A DNA stretch of 64,000 nt, from assembly GCA_029204225.1 (NCBI GenBank), contig CM055107.1, positions 21,562,000-21,625,999 on the forward strand. Direction: 5' to 3'. Under the pieces are notes generated by a model. That model saw only the letters and a list, made by a program, of their open reading frames with translations, searched no databases and was not told where the DNA came from. Below, in pieces: positions 1 to 11,406 of this stretch. Numbering within the stretch: position 1 is the first letter of the stretch; every line of letters begins with the position of its first letter. The position numbers were made by a program, and so were the translations under genes. The stretch comes from Diphasiastrum complanatum. Lineage: Eukaryota; Streptophyta; Lycopodiopsida; Lycopodiales; Lycopodiaceae.

Positions 1-188
1 CTATTCTAAATCTTTTTGGCCACTAACAAGGACTCGGAAATTCATGACTCGATCCGATTCGATCCATGGTCGAAAAATCTCTCTTTGTTAAGCTTGACAT
101 TGGTTCAAAAAAATCCGATCCTGAACTTCGATCTTTTGTTTAAAAATTCGAGCCTTTCTTTTTTTCTTTTCCTTTTTAGTTTTCATGG

Positions 189-1075
189 ATGAATATAGAC
201 AGGTTTCAGGATGCTCATTACCTAATGGATTTGGGCTTGAGCATAAAATTCAACAAAAGGTATGGTGTCGATTACTTTGATACTTATTTGTCCATGGTCA
301 GATTGCTCCTATGCTACCAAGTACAATCTGGAGATACATCAAATAAATGTAAAACAACATTTTTTCATGGTGACTTAGATGATGAAATTTTCATGGACTA
401 GTATCTTGAAGGCTTTAAGAATTTGAACAATCAAGAATACGCTTGTCACCTACACATGTACATGTATGGTTTAAATTAGGCTTTATAAGCTACCATGGTA
501 TAAGAAGCTCGATAGTCTTTTGAAGTCTGTAGACTTTTTTATGACACAGCCTAATTGTAATGTCTATATTAAAAGGATAGAAGGAAGGTTAATCATGATC
601 ATGAGAATATTTGTAGATGACTTTTTGATGATAGGAAATTGTCTAAAGCTCATAAATGACACGAAGAATCACATCTGCAAATTATGAAATCATAGATCTA
701 GGAGAAACTAGCAAGTGCTTGAGGCTTCAGATAGAAACAGATAGAAAGAAATGAATTATACATCTAAGCCAATCCGATTATGCTCTAAAAGTCTTGGAGC
801 AATATGCCATGATCGATTGTGAGAATAAATCCACCCTAATGATTGTCGGAACTAGATTGTCAAAACATGATTTTGCGAACACACAAAGAGAAGGTGAGAA
901 AAATTTCATATCATAATTTGATATGGAGTCTAATGTATCTTACAATTTGTACAAAACCCAATCTAGCATTTTCTGTTTATGGACTTAGTCAGTTTTCATC
1001 AAATCTTGGTATGCAACATTGGCAGGTCGCAAAACGAATCTTACAGTATCTCGAAAACCAAACTGACAATATAGT
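189..1075 (+). pseudogene. Copia reverse transcriptase/RNase H remnant (Copia J)
   Basis: Conceptual translation gives Copia RT blocks in order. There is a 'YGVDYFDTYLSMVRLL' block near 260-320, an 'FFHGDLDDEIFMD' block near 360-400, and a VDDF catalytic-box remnant near 615. Around 900-1050 a 'LMYLTICTKPNLAFSVYGLSQF' like stretch marks the RT to RNase H connection. The frame is broken by many stops and shifts, and neither gag, protease, integrase nor LTR is visible. It abuts the minus-strand Gypsy B sequence near 1.1 kb. Sequence before 189 is AT-rich with no recognisable coding content. Family assignment is firm; exact limits are not. Confidence 0.8.
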
Positions 1076-1139
1076 CGCTCTATTTTGTGTATCTCTTGGC
1101 CTTGTGTTGTGTCTCTTGATTGTTAGAATAAAACATGTT

Positions 1140-1770
1140 CCATGATGCGTAGTCGAGTGTCTGGGATCTCGTAAGAGCTTCCGCACGAAAAGAAAATTCA
1201 AAGACAGAAAATTGTTCGCAAATTAGAAGAAAGAAGACGAACACGAAACAAGAAAGAAAAAGCTTCCGTGACAGCCTCGACAATCCATTTCGAAGTGGTC
1301 CATGCCGTAAATCTAGATTCCCACATTCCGCCAAGGATTGCAGCACGATAGTATAACCTGGCAAGTGGCAATTGACCATTGTCGGATGCCATTGCTAGAT
1401 TTGGATTGAAAGCCAACTTTAGGAAGGCAATTGTCCCAACGTGTTACTACGGATGCCAACATCGTAAAGTCGTTCGCGAAAAGCGCAGATTGCCTGTTTA
1501 TACTTGGCCGTATCTCGGTTGAAATCTACTGAGATTTGCCAATTGTAAACTTGGTGGATTATGGGCCAATTTGAAGTATGGATTGTGACTTGGTCCAATG
1601 GAATCCCCAAATCTTTCCATTTATTTCTTCTTGGCATTGGCAAATAGTACGGATCTACCTGCAATTGGCGAGGGCTAGCAACTTAACTCTTGATGGAATC
1701 TGGAGTTTTCTCAAACACAATTGTTCTCCATGTCGGCTGCTCTCCCAATGCTGGTAGCTTGTCTAATTCC
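1140..1770 (-). pseudogene. Gypsy B, 3' end of extra ORF (minus strand)
   Basis: The reverse complement aligns with Gypsy A around 18590-19150. Shared stretches are a 'PYYLPMPRRNKWKDLG' block, the following 'NWPIIHQ' block and a 'GGMWESRF.AW.TSKW' block. It is therefore the downstream part of the extra Gypsy ORF in an older copy lying on the opposite strand. It runs into the foldback element at 1770 and resumes at 4358. The open stretch 1419-1664 is the best preserved part. Function unknown; no catalytic motif was recognised. The left limit near 1140, against the Copia J remnant, is approximate. Confidence 0.7.
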
Positions 1771-4357
1771 CATTAGGGCCCTTTTTGGACTCAAAAAGGG
1801 CCTCTTCCTTGCCTAAACAGGTTTGTTAATCATAATTAGTTTAGTGTTAATCAATCCTACGTGGCACTTTTACCTTGGGTTACCACATAGGGAGAGCAAG
1901 AGTTAAGGGCTAAATATAGGTCCCATCATCCATAGACTTTTGTAGGTACTTTGTAAGGCAAGACTAGCATATTCATTGTCTTGGTTCCAATAGGACAACA
2001 GCTAGGGCTCTAGGTGGGACATAGACTTGCAGGCCTCATTTAATGCCCAAGTACATTTCAAATTTGAAAATTGCTTATGAATTTTACTTTTGTGTCTCCC
2101 TTCACATTCAAACTAAGACTACCTCACTTTCACTAGTCTTTCACATACCAAATAATTTATTTTTTTTAGATGGATAATATTGTTTTCAATATTGGCTTTC
2201 AGGATACATTTTCATTTCACCATGGATTTAATCTGTTTGACCTCAGAACCTCAAAAAAGGTGTTTATTAGTCAATTTGTTTTTATTAGTTTACAAACAGA
2301 AATGTATCCCGAAGGCCGGTTTTTTTTTTTTTTTTTGGCCCGAAATCGCGATTTTTGGCCGTTTCACTTCATCAGAAGGCCAAAAACTGCGTTTCGGACC
2401 AATTTTTTTGTTTTTTTTTCAAAATCATGGTAAGGCTTGATTACGGCCCAAAATCGCGCCTAACCGTGATTCTGAAAAAAAAAAAAAATTCGGTCCGAAA
2501 CGCAATTTTTGGCCTTCTGATAAAGTGAAACGGCCAAAAATCGTGATTTCGGGCCAAAAAAAAAGAAAAAGCGGCCTTTGGGATACATTTTTGTTTGTAA
2601 ACTAATAAAAAACAAATTGACATATAAACACCTTTTTTGAGGTTCTGAGGTCAAACAGACTAAATCCATAGCGAAACAAAAATGTATCCCCCGGAGGCCA
2701 GTTTTTTATTTTTTTTTGGTCCAAAGTCGTGATTTTTGGCCGTTTCACTTCATCAGAGGGCCAAAAATTACGTTTTGGACCAAATTTTTTTTTTCAAAAT
2801 CACGGTAAGGCGCTATTTTGGGCTATTTGACCAAGTCAAACGGCCCAAAATCGCGCCTTACTTTGATTTTGAAAAAAAAAAAAATTTGGTCCAAAACGCA
2901 ATTTTTGGCCTTCTGATGAAGTGAAACGGCCAAAAATCACGATTTCGGACCAAAAAAAAGAAAGAAAAACCGGCCTTTGGGATACATTTCTATTTGTAAA
3001 CTAATAAAAACAAATTGACTTATAAACACCTTTTTTGAGGTTCTGAGGTCAAACAGACTAAATCCATAGCGAAACAAAAATGTATCCCCCGGAGGCCAGT
3101 TTTTCATTTTTTTTTGGTCCAAAATCGTGATTTTTGGCCGTTTCACTTCATTAGAGGGCCAAAAATTACGTTTCGGACCAAATTTTTTTTTTTTCAAAAT
3201 CACGGTAAGGCGCTATTTTGGGCCGTTTGACCAAGTCAAACGGCCCAAAATAGCGCCTTACCGTGATTTTGAAAAAAAAAAAATTTGGTCCGAAACGCAA
3301 TTTTTGGCCTTCTGATGAAGTGAAACGGCCAAAAATCGCGATTTCGGACCAAAAAAAAGAAAGAAAAACCGGCCTTTGGGATACATTTCTGTTTGTATAC
3401 TAATAAAAACAAATCGACTTATAAACACCTTTTTTGAGGTTCTGAGGTTAAACACACTAAATCCATAGCAAAACAAAAATGTATCCCCCAGAGGCCAGTT
3501 TTTCGTTTTTTTTTTTGGCCCGAAATCGCAATTTTTGGCCGTTTCACTTCATCAGAAGGCCAAAAATTGCGTTTCGGACCAAAAAAATTATTATTATTAT
3601 TTTCAAAATCATGGTAAGGCGCGATTTTGGGCCGAAACGCAATTTTGGGCCTTACCGTGATTTTGAAAAAAAAAAAAATTTGGTCTGAAAAGCAATTTTT
3701 GGCCTTCTGATGAAGTGAAACGGCCAAAAATCGCGATTTCGGGCCAAAAAAAATGAAAAACTGGCCTCCAGGATATATTTCTATTTGTAAACTAAGAAAA
3801 ACAAATTGACTTATAAACACTTTTTTTGAGGTTTCGAGGTCAAACAAACTAAATCCATGGTGAAACTAAAATGTATTCCAAAGGTCAATTTTGAAAAAAA
3901 ATGATATCCATTTGAAAATAAATAAATTATTTGGTATGTGAAAGGCTAATGAAAGTGAGGTAGTCTTAGTTTGAATGTGAAGGGGACACAAAAGTGGGTT
4001 GATTAAAATTCATAAGCAATTTTCAAATTTGAAATGTACTTGGGCATTAAATGAGGCTTGCAAGTCTATGTCTCACCTAGAGCACTAGCTGTTGTCCTGT
4101 TGTTGGCTACTAGGTACTGTGTGTAGCTATTGTTGGTTACTAGGTACTTTCAAGTGTATCCATGTAGGGTTAATGTAGGGTTAATGCTAGAGGTGTACTT
4201 TGTGGGCCCACACTTGATTTAATCTACACCATTGAATCTGCCATGTCATATGGACCATTCCTGCTCAATTGTCACACTTTTATTGGTACACGTGTCATCA
4301 TTAACACAATCTAGATTAGTGAAGAGGCCCTTTCTGAGTTCAAAAAAGGCCCTAATG
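1771..4357. mobile_element. Foldback-type element with 37 bp terminal inverted repeats
   Basis: The ends at 1771-1807 and 4321-4357 are inverted repeats that agree at 34 of 37 positions by eye and begin CATTAGGGCC. Each terminal repeat is nearly self-complementary (GGGCCCTTTTTG...CAAAAAGGGCC). A second inverted pair lies further in, about 2035-2165 against 3895-4085. The middle is an array of hairpin units. The element sits inside the Gypsy B ORF, and the uninterrupted equivalent in Gypsy A (about 18570-18590) serves as an empty site. No clear target duplication is visible. It encodes no transposase; short open frames here are products of low-complexity palindromic sequence. Mutator-like or another foldback superfamily is possible; I cannot decide. 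Confidence 0.75.
2301..3869. repeat. Four tandem palindromic units of 380-399 bp
   Basis: The marker 'aatgtatccc' recurs at 2301, 2681, 3079 and 3478, and as 'aatgtattcc' at 3870, giving periods of 380, 398, 399 and 392. Each unit is an imperfect inverted repeat. An arm with 'tttttggccgtttcacttc' and 'gcgtttcggacc' is followed, across a centre rich in 'ggtaaggcg', by its complement. Arms are separated by long T or A tracts. Units are very similar to each other, so the array probably grew by local duplication. Any transcript would fold into a chain of long hairpins. Confidence 0.85.
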
Positions 4358-5183
4358 TTTACCTCCTCTATCTCATAGGTCTTGAATTTTATCACCCATC
4401 CACCCCTCGAGGACTCATGCGGCTTTTGTTGTAGAAATGCTTTAATCTGGTCCTCAAAGTAGATGGACCTTCATCCGTGGCCTGAGCATATGGTATATCT
4501 GCAAAATCTATCTCGTCCAATTATGTATCCAATCCTCCTTGTTCTTGTTGCTGAGGCGAGAACTATGTTATAACCAAAACTTGGATCTGAGGGCCTGCTT
4601 CCAACACCTGAGCGGTTGCCTTCTCGTAATCCTTGATAATTGCTTTAGCCTTGGCTCAGTCGTTGCGATACGTTTCAATTTGTCAAATCTTTCTTGAAAC
4701 CCTACCAATGAAGTTCGGTAGGTTTCAACCTTCCTAAATAGGTATCAAATCTCATTCGGTGATTATTCAAGCATTTTAGTTTGCACAATAATCAAATCAT
4801 CAAGGACTTGCATCGGAGCCTGGACTTTTGGGCATAACAAAAATTTCATCTGGCCCTAAGGGATTGGAATCATCGAACATGTCCATCAAGTTTTGAGTAT
4901 CCAGCAAAATCGGTCGAGTGTGACTAGGTGAGACCACCTAGGCAGTTGTGATTGGAATGATGGCTCCAATGGTCACCGACTGACGTTGTGAGAAAGTGGA
5001 GGCAAGGGAGGCATCAGAGGATGGGGGAACGGGTAGTGCAGAGTGAGTAGCAGCGGGGGGTCGTAGCGCAGCTGAAGATGGCGATGACCTGATGCGGGAG
5101 GCAAGTCAGGCATGATGACCTCACTGCGTCCCTGTCGATGACTATGAGAACTCGAGGCCTGATGTGATGACTCAACATGTGTG
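4358..5183 (-). pseudogene. Gypsy B, middle of extra ORF (minus strand)
   Basis: Read on the minus strand this matches Gypsy A from about 16760 to 18570. It has the 'TCATCACATCAGGCCTC' region next to the Gypsy A insertion point, and a 'KPHESSRGGWVIKFKTYEIE' like end next to the foldback element. The reading frame is broken. It is continuous with 20035-21295 once Gypsy A is removed, and with 1140-1770 once the foldback element is removed. Two independent insertions therefore split one older copy. Confidence 0.7.
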
Positions 5184-5893
5184 TGTTGGAGGGTTTGCGG
5201 ATCCCAAGACAACCCTAACTCTAGTTAATAAGTGAGAGGGATTTGGCACCCTGCGTGTGTAAGTCCAACCCGATGACCACATAGTTATTTGATTGATTAG
5301 TTAAAAGTTAATAAAGGACTGTAGGTCTTTTTGTGGGACTTTTAATGTCGCAGGGCCTAAATGTCAAGTTAGTGAATAAAGTTGGGTTTCCCTCCAATTT
5401 TGATGGTTCCCACACTTTTTTAAATTTGAATAAAAAGAGAGGCAAGACTGGGGATTTAGAGGCCAGGGTCCTCCTCTCTACTATAAAAAGAGACCAACTC
5501 GAGTTGCTCCTGATGTTCATTTCCTCATTTTAATAAAGCAGATTGGTTCTCTTTAGAAATGGATTGATGAATGTCCTTGCTCTTCCTCTCTTTTCCTCCA
5601 TTTCTCATGCTTTCTTTGGATTTTGCTAGTTGTTGGATCTGATCATTATTGGGATTGCTATTTCTTATGCTTTTTGTGAGAGAGAAAGGGAGAGAGAGAA
5701 GAGTAAGTTTCTATCATTGTTGTGGATTTAGGGTTAATGGATGTTAGTGTTAGATCCTCCATTCATGTTGAAATCTGAACTATACTATCGCTCTCATGGG
5801 AACGAACCTACGCGTGAGAACTAACTCCGTCTCTTTGATGCTAGATTGACTAGATCCTGGATTTAGGTTAGGCAAGGAAAGAAACCCACTACA
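5184..5893 (+). repeat. Gypsy A 5' LTR
   Basis: The repeat starts TGTTGGAGGG and ends CCCACTACA. It matches 19281-20034 along its length. A TATA box (TATAAAA, 5482-5488) sits about 300 bp into the repeat and is the likely U3 promoter. It is about 44 bp shorter than the 3' LTR, mostly because it lacks a small GTTAATG-type expansion and a short insert before 'ggggatttag'. The LTR junction with Gypsy B is exact because of the flanking GTGTG duplication. Confidence 0.92.
5482..5488 (+). promoter_or_regulatory. TATA box in Gypsy A 5' LTR
   Basis: TATAAAA sits in the sequence 'ctactataaaaagagacc' and is conserved in the 3' LTR at 19586-19592. This position fits an LTR U3 promoter. Activity is not shown by sequence alone. 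Confidence 0.6.
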
Positions 5894-5897
5894 ATTT

Positions 5898-5915
5898 TGG
5901 CACCGTTGCCGGGGA
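5898..5915 (+). other. Primer binding site, Asp tRNA
   Basis: TGGCACCGTTGCCGGGGA begins four bases after the LTR. It is complementary to the 3' end of plant Asp tRNA (GTC), with one difference from the perfect TGGCGCC form. A related site is present on the minus strand at 27291-27308, in a different Gypsy fragment. Confidence 0.88.
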
Positions 5916-7112
5916 GCTATGCTAATTTTTCAATTTGCAGCATGTTTAGTTGATGGTTAGCCTGCATTAGGCATCTTGTCATGGCATGAATAGTGTTAAA
6001 TTTGCATTTTAGGGTTAGTTTGGGATTGATTTTGCTTGATTTGAGTGGATTTGCTTGTTTGAAATCTAATCTGATTATTAAACAGGAAAAGCTATTCATA
6101 TAACCAATCTTAAGATCCATTTGGATATGAGATATCAGAGAAAATAACAAAAATAGGTCAAATCTGTCAAATTTGGTCAAAAAGAGAAAAAAAACATCAT
6201 TTGAGCTCAGAACTTTTTATCCTCTTTCAGGAAACCTTCGCCGAGTTGTAGACACCTTCGGTTTTGTTTACAGAACCTTCAGTTTGAAGGGCGAAGATTA
6301 ATTCCCAGCAGATTTTTAGAAACATTAGAAAAACCACCAAAAAATACCAAAATTTTTTAAAACTCTAAAAAATACAGAAAAAGACCTTTGTCCGATTCAC
6401 TGTGCTTAGATGTGATTCAGATCTATCTACTGCCAGGTCGGCGAAGAATAATACCAAAAATAAAAAGAGTTTCAGAGGATCAGTTGTCATATTGTCATAT
6501 TTTTGCCAAAAAAGTCACTTTTTTGCAAAATTACCAGTATTACTCTTGATCCTTTGCCAGAACCTTCGTCGAATTTCCAGAACATTATATTTATAGAAAA
6601 ATATCATTTTTGAGTTCGACGAAGATTCTTCTTGTTCAGATCACAAAAAATCTTGATTTTTATCCTCGCCAAATTACAGAAACTGTATTTTCTTGTGTCA
6701 GAAGCCTTTGTCCGGTTTTCCATAGTTTTATCTGTGTCAGATCTCTCATCTGAGAAGTCGACGAAGGTTATTTCTCAAGAAATTGCCAATTTTTTTTTTC
6801 CCAAAATAGCACTCTTGAATCTTCGCCGAGCCAACCTTCGCCTAGAGAACCTTCGCCAGTCCTATTTTTAGTTTCTGATTTTCCAGATCAAGTCTCTGTC
6901 AAAATTTGGATCAAATCTGATATATTCTGAATTGGATTATGAGAGATTTATCATTTTTGAGAAGTATCGATTGATCGAATTTCGGAAAGTTTTTCATCAT
7001 ATAGCATCAGATTCTTGAAAAGTGGAATTTAGTTAGCAAATCTAATTTGAGATAGTTTTTTTGGAAAAATCTATATCCAATCTCATTATCAATTTGATCT
7101 AAATTTGTAAAG
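5916..7112 (+). other. Gypsy A untranslated leader with CCTTCGCC motifs
   Basis: About 1.2 kb between primer site and gag holds no convincing gene. It contains repeated short motifs of the form aaCCTTCGCCgag and the complement ggCGAAGGtt, for example near 6233, 6437, 6562, 6617, 6757, 6818, 6835 and 6850. Both orientations occur on the same strand, so local stem-loops are possible. The same motif returns after integrase (9.8-9.9 and 15.57-15.8 kb) and in Gypsy B. Confidence 0.6.
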
Positions 7113-8400
7113 ATGGCTGCCCCTGGAGCTGCTCCTGGAGGCGCTCCACAGGAGGTCAATCCAATTATTGTTAGAAGAGCACCCCGATTGGATCTACCCA
7201 AATATAGTGGATTAACAGATCCAGTTAGATTTCTTCAGATCTATGCTAAATCCTGTGAGGTCTATGGTGAGATTTATCCTCAAGATAAACTTAAGCTGTT
7301 TCCTATGGCCTTAATAGGTGCAACACAAGATTGGTATTATAACCAAGATGAAACTGAGCGTACAGATTGGGAGGTTGTTAAACGAGCCCTTATCACGCGG
7401 TTCAAACCGTGGAAGTTTATGGAAGACCCTTTCCTACTTTTAAGTAAAATTAAAATGGGAAAGCGGGAAATGGTTCAAGATTACATCGAAAGGGTCTTAG
7501 ATCTGAATGTGAACCTGAGCTGATTAATGAAAATACCATGATTATGTAGTTTTTGTTAGGTCTACCTAAACGGATCAGACATGAGCTGAAACGCCATAAT
7601 GAGTACGCACTTTTGCAAAATGCTATGGACGATGCAATTCAGGAGGAGAATGAAGATTCAGATGATGAGCCGAATGTTAGTATGTTGCCTTATACAACAG
7701 GGCAAACTACTACCACATCCACCACTATTGCATCAACGAATGCCAATGCTACTGCAGAAATGGTGCTCAATGAGTTCGAGAAACTTGGGAAGACCCAACA
7801 GAAACAGATGGAAAAGTTGCAGTTGCAATTTGATGAGAAGATCAAAGCATTGGAAAATCTCCACTGAGAAGCAAACAAAGAACCTGAGAAGTTTGCAAAG
7901 ACTTTTCCTACCAGAGAATATGTCTGGTGTTCTATTTGTACATGAAATCACACAGTGAACGAGTGTCCTCAATTGAAAAAACGAATGGAAATCAGTGTTT
8001 GCCATCTGTGTAATTCACCTGACCATGAGACTGCTTTTTGCAACTTCAACCCTTGGATAATTCAGCAACGGTATGCCCAGATGGGATATCGAGAACCATA
8101 GTATGGAGGAAATCCAGCAGCAAGACTACGAGAATCTACTCTTGGATACCCGGAACGTCTAGCTTTGCCTGTCCCACCAAAACACTCTGCTCCTCCTGCC
8201 AATTTGATGGAACTAGAACCTTACAGAAGTGCTGAGCAATGGAGCTATGGTAATGATCAGGAAGGTGGATCTTCAGAACAGTATGCCATTTATGCTGCCG
8301 CTCAACAACAAGCCTCGAGAAATTGGGCTAGAGCACCACTTGGATGCTTTGCATGTGGAGAAAATCACAGAGTTGCAGAATGCCCAAATAAAGGAAAATT
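7113..8400 (+). pseudogene. Gypsy A gag (capsid and zinc-knuckle nucleocapsid)
   Basis: The ATG at 7113 opens 136 codons with an Ala/Pro-rich N-terminus and a retrotransposon gag domain ('LPKYSGLTDP...', 'ATQDWYYNQDETERTDWEVV', 'ALITRFKP'). The frame breaks near 7520 and resumes as 'LGLPKRIRHELKR'. Two zinc knuckles are readable: CHLCNSPDHETAFC near 8010 (CX2CX4HX4C) and CFACGENHRVAEC near 8345 (CX2CX3HX4C). A degenerate third may sit near 7925. Gag would form the particle and bind the RNA. The end at about 8400 is a deletion junction: the next residues are the RNase H-integrase linker, so protease, RT and RNase H have been lost. Confidence 0.85.
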
Positions 8401-9587
8401 TGTACCATCAACCTTATCAATTAATTGCAGGACAATTGTATCGTCGTGGAGCAGATAATATTTTACGAAGATGTGTTTTACCGCATGAAGTACCAGATTT
8501 AATCATGTTTTCACATGATGGCATGGGTGGAGGACATTTCTCTACAGATATTATTGTTCGCAAACTTTTGCAATCCGGTTGTTGGTGGCCTACGCTTCAT
8601 AAGGACACAGAAAATTTTATTCAGACATGTGATGTCTGCCAGCGAGCACGACGGCCTACTCGACAGAATTATGAACCCTTACATCCGGTTTAATCGCAAG
8701 CACCGTTTGAAAAATGGGGACTGGATTATGTTGGTCCTATTCATCCTGCTGCGCAAGGATCTCAGGCCCGATACATTATCGTCGCAACTGATTATATGAC
8801 CAAGTGGGTTGAAGCCAAAGTTGTCAAAGTGGCTGATGCGAAATCGACGGCCAAGTTTCTATATGAAAATATTATAATCAGATTTGGATGTCCGATCGAA
8901 ATTGTCAGTGATCGGGGTACACACTTTGTTCATCAAACCATAAAGTGTTTATTGGAAGATTTTTTTGTTATACATAGATTTCGTACTCCCTATTATCCTA
9001 GAGGGAATGGCCAAGCTGAATCTTCCAATAAGATTCTCTACACCATTATGACAAAGACAATTGAAGCGAGTCGGTCTGATTGGGAACATAAACTGTATGC
9101 AGCATTATCGGCATTCAAAACTACTTACAAAAATAGTACAAATCAAACACCTTTTCAATTGGTTTATGGTCAAGATGCTGTTATGCCAATTGAATTTTTA
9201 ATCCCATCTTTATGCATACCAGCAACCGAACGATTCAATGATGATATGTCTTTACAACTCCATCATGAAGCGTTGCACAAATGATGTGAAACCCGATTGA
9301 TGGCAGTTCATGCTTTAGCAGCAGAGAAAGCCCGCCACAAGGCATGGCACGATCGTCGATTGCACAAAAAAGATCTGAAAGCAGAAGATCTTGCATTGAT
9401 GTACACAACCAAGTTGATCAAGGGTAAGTTGAAGTTTACTAGTGAAGGCCCGTATAAAGTGAAAGAAATCCTGAACTATGGTGCAGTAATTCTTGAGCAC
9501 TTTGATGGAAAACGATTTTATACTCCGGTAAATGGCAGTCGATTATGCAAGTTTTGGCAGCCTGCTCCGCCTGTTCAGCATCTTTGA
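8400..9587 (+). pseudogene. Gypsy A integrase
   Basis: The frame begins in the linker ('QLYRRGADNILRRCV') and continues through an HHCC zinc domain ('FSHDGMGGGH' then 'CDVC', about 8510-8640). Then comes the catalytic core with all three acidic residues visible: D in 'TDYMTKWVEAK', D in 'VSDRGTHF' and E in 'NGQAESSNK'. A C-terminal 'EGPYKVKEI' block follows near 9445. Stops and shifts at about 8690 (TAA) and 9284 (TGA) break it. Integrase inserts the cDNA copy into the host chromosome. Apart from those breaks the domain is well preserved, unlike the absent RT. Confidence 0.87.
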
Positions 9588-9931
9588 TCTCAATGGGTTT
9601 TTTAATTTATTTGTTTTTCAATTTTTTGTTTTCAGTATTTAATTTGCTGACTTTTTTGGAAAAAGACAGTTACAAAAAAAAAATAAGGAAAGACTGATGA
9701 GCAAAAGTCAGGAAGTCATCAGCATAGGAAAAGACAGCACAAAATTTTTGATGGAAAATGCCTTAGGAAATCACTAATTTGGGCAGATTTGGCCAATACA
9801 GTATCAGAAACCTTCGCTGAGCTCTCAGACTATACATCCACCCTTGATTCATCTAAACTAAGGTGGGCGAAGGTTTCTGACAAGAGAAAATTCAATTTTT
9901 GAGTCGGGCGAATGTTCAATGATATGTCATT
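9588..9931 (+). other. Gypsy A spacer after integrase
   Basis: AT-rich, without a gene. The motif 'aaaccttcgctgag' (about 9808) and its complement 'gggcgaaggttt' (about 9862) recur here. The spacer continues at 15563 on the other side of Copia A. TCATT at 9927-9931 is the left half of the Copia A target duplication. Confidence 0.6.
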
Positions 9932-10179
9932 TAGTTAAGATAGCAATGATCGACTTATACAGTGCTTTTTTATTTTGACGGCACCACGTGTGCTTAGTTC
10001 TAGTGTTATCGGGCCATCTTTCTTTTACGATCTCTTTGAGTGCTTTTAAGCAACTTATCTTTGTACTTACTCATTAGCCGAATATACAGTTTGAGGTGAG
10101 TAATTCTGTGTTCTTGTTGCACCTGACGTTGTGCTGTGGTGATTGATCCGGTCGGGTGTTTAGACTGTGTTTTCTTAAC
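9932..10179 (+). repeat. Copia A 5' LTR
   Basis: Short LTR ending 'tttcttaac' and starting 'tagttaaga', so the ends are inverted (GTTAA...TTAAC). The expected TG start appears mutated. It matches 15317-15562 and, on the minus strand, 62460-62695. Confidence 0.88.
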
Positions 10180-10180
10180 T

Positions 10181-10192
10181 TGGTATCAGAGC
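10181..10192 (+). other. Copia A primer binding site
   Basis: TGGTATCAGAGC directly after the 5' LTR is the usual plant Copia site complementary to initiator Met tRNA. Confidence 0.9.
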
Positions 10193-11406
10193 TCTTGGTG
10201 GCTTGAATCACCAAACAAGGACAGAGAGCTGCAAATTCACGACGGTTTGTTGGCTAGGAAGCACAAAACCGAGTCTGTGGAGATTCAGGAAACGGCTCAA
10301 AACTGTAAAAAGTATTTAGAGATAGGAAATTGTCGGTTGAATCAAAAAGAAAGCAAAGATTGAAGCTGAAAATTCTTCTGGAGGGTTGCTTGGCGTTTGT
10401 GATTGGTTTGAATCCAATCGAACACCGTTTGAAGAGCGGTTTGGAACAGAAGATTGCCTGTTGTAGGGTGACCTTAGCCAGATAGGAGCTACAAGTGAAA
10501 GCTCAGGGAAAGCCTGAGTAAAGCCCAATATATCCTTCTCTTCAAAGTTGTTGGGCCGTTTTCAGAGCTGTAAGTTGCTGAGAATGGCTCCATGGTAGTG
10601 CGACTCAGTAGTAAGGAGGCCGCGACTGGCCGTGGAGAAAGAAAGCAGCCAGATCGATCCACAGGGAGTAGCATAGCCTGTGAAGAGAGAGAAAAATCCA
10701 TTGCAGAGAGAGAGAAGAGGAGGAGAGGTCGCGGGACCTCACGCGCCTAGTTCAACTAGTCGGTTAGTGGCCCGAAGTTCCTGGTGCTTCGAAGGCCCTT
10801 AATCAACGCACAAAAGTGTGGAAAGCTGTCCGATCTCGAATCACACAGATCGACGATGGTCATTACACGACAGGTGGGTCGTTGGATCTAAAGGATCCGT
10901 TGGATTGATGTGAAAAAGCCTGAAGGGGTCTGAAGTGCAAAGTGCATTGCAATTTCATTAAAAATCTTCAAACTGAAAAAACTGTTGGGTCCCAAGTTTT
11001 TGAAAGGTGAAGTTTCTTCACACTGAAGAAACAGTTCAAAAACCCAAATTGCCCTTATTTTCACCTCCTTTAGCCTATTTTGGCCAAATGAAAGGCTATA
11101 GCCTCCAAACGAAGGGCACCCTAACTATACCTGCAAGTACAGTACACCAAAACAGAGAGATTGTTGTGGAGAAAGTGTTTGAAGCGCGCCAGAAGTGATT
11201 TCACCATTCCACTAGGCAGGAAGCTGGGAGTTGGTGACGAGAGACATTTCGGAAAACGACGCCAGTTTGGCTTTCAATTTGGCGAAAAGAGTGGTGGGTG
11301 GCCTGGTAAGCCAAAAATTGCAAGTCATTATTATTGATTTCTGACATCACGATTGGCTCCAGCGTACATTTTATAGCCTATAGGTGAAGTTTCAAGCAGT
11401 TTGGAG
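10193..11406 (+). other. Copia A long leader
   Basis: About 1.2 kb between primer site and gag ATG. Short open frames are present but none resembles a known protein, and none is shared convincingly with the minus-strand copy at 61.5-62.4 kb. The leader sequence itself is shared with that copy, for example around 10200-10480. It is best read as untranslated leader. Confidence 0.6.

Noticed and set aside
2170-3847. Many open frames of 60-140 codons on both strands, rich in Phe/Lys
   Set aside because: They are translations of palindromic, homopolymer-rich repeat units; the same peptides occur on both strands because the DNA is self-complementary.
2301-3869. Possible CRISPR-like repeat array
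   Set aside because: The period is near 400 bp with palindromic units and no short repeat/spacer structure; the DNA is a plant nuclear genome.
1771-4357. A 2-3 bp TA/TAA target duplication (Tc1/mariner or Harbinger) for the foldback element
   Set aside because: The TTA/TAA next to GGGCC belongs to the inverted ends themselves (CATTAGGG...CCCTAATG), and comparison with the uninterrupted Gypsy A site gives no duplicated bases.
10193-11406. Leader open frames 10136-10363 and 11007-11198 as candidate small proteins
   Set aside because: They lie in the Copia leader and are not preserved as frames in the second family copy at 61.5-62.4 kb.
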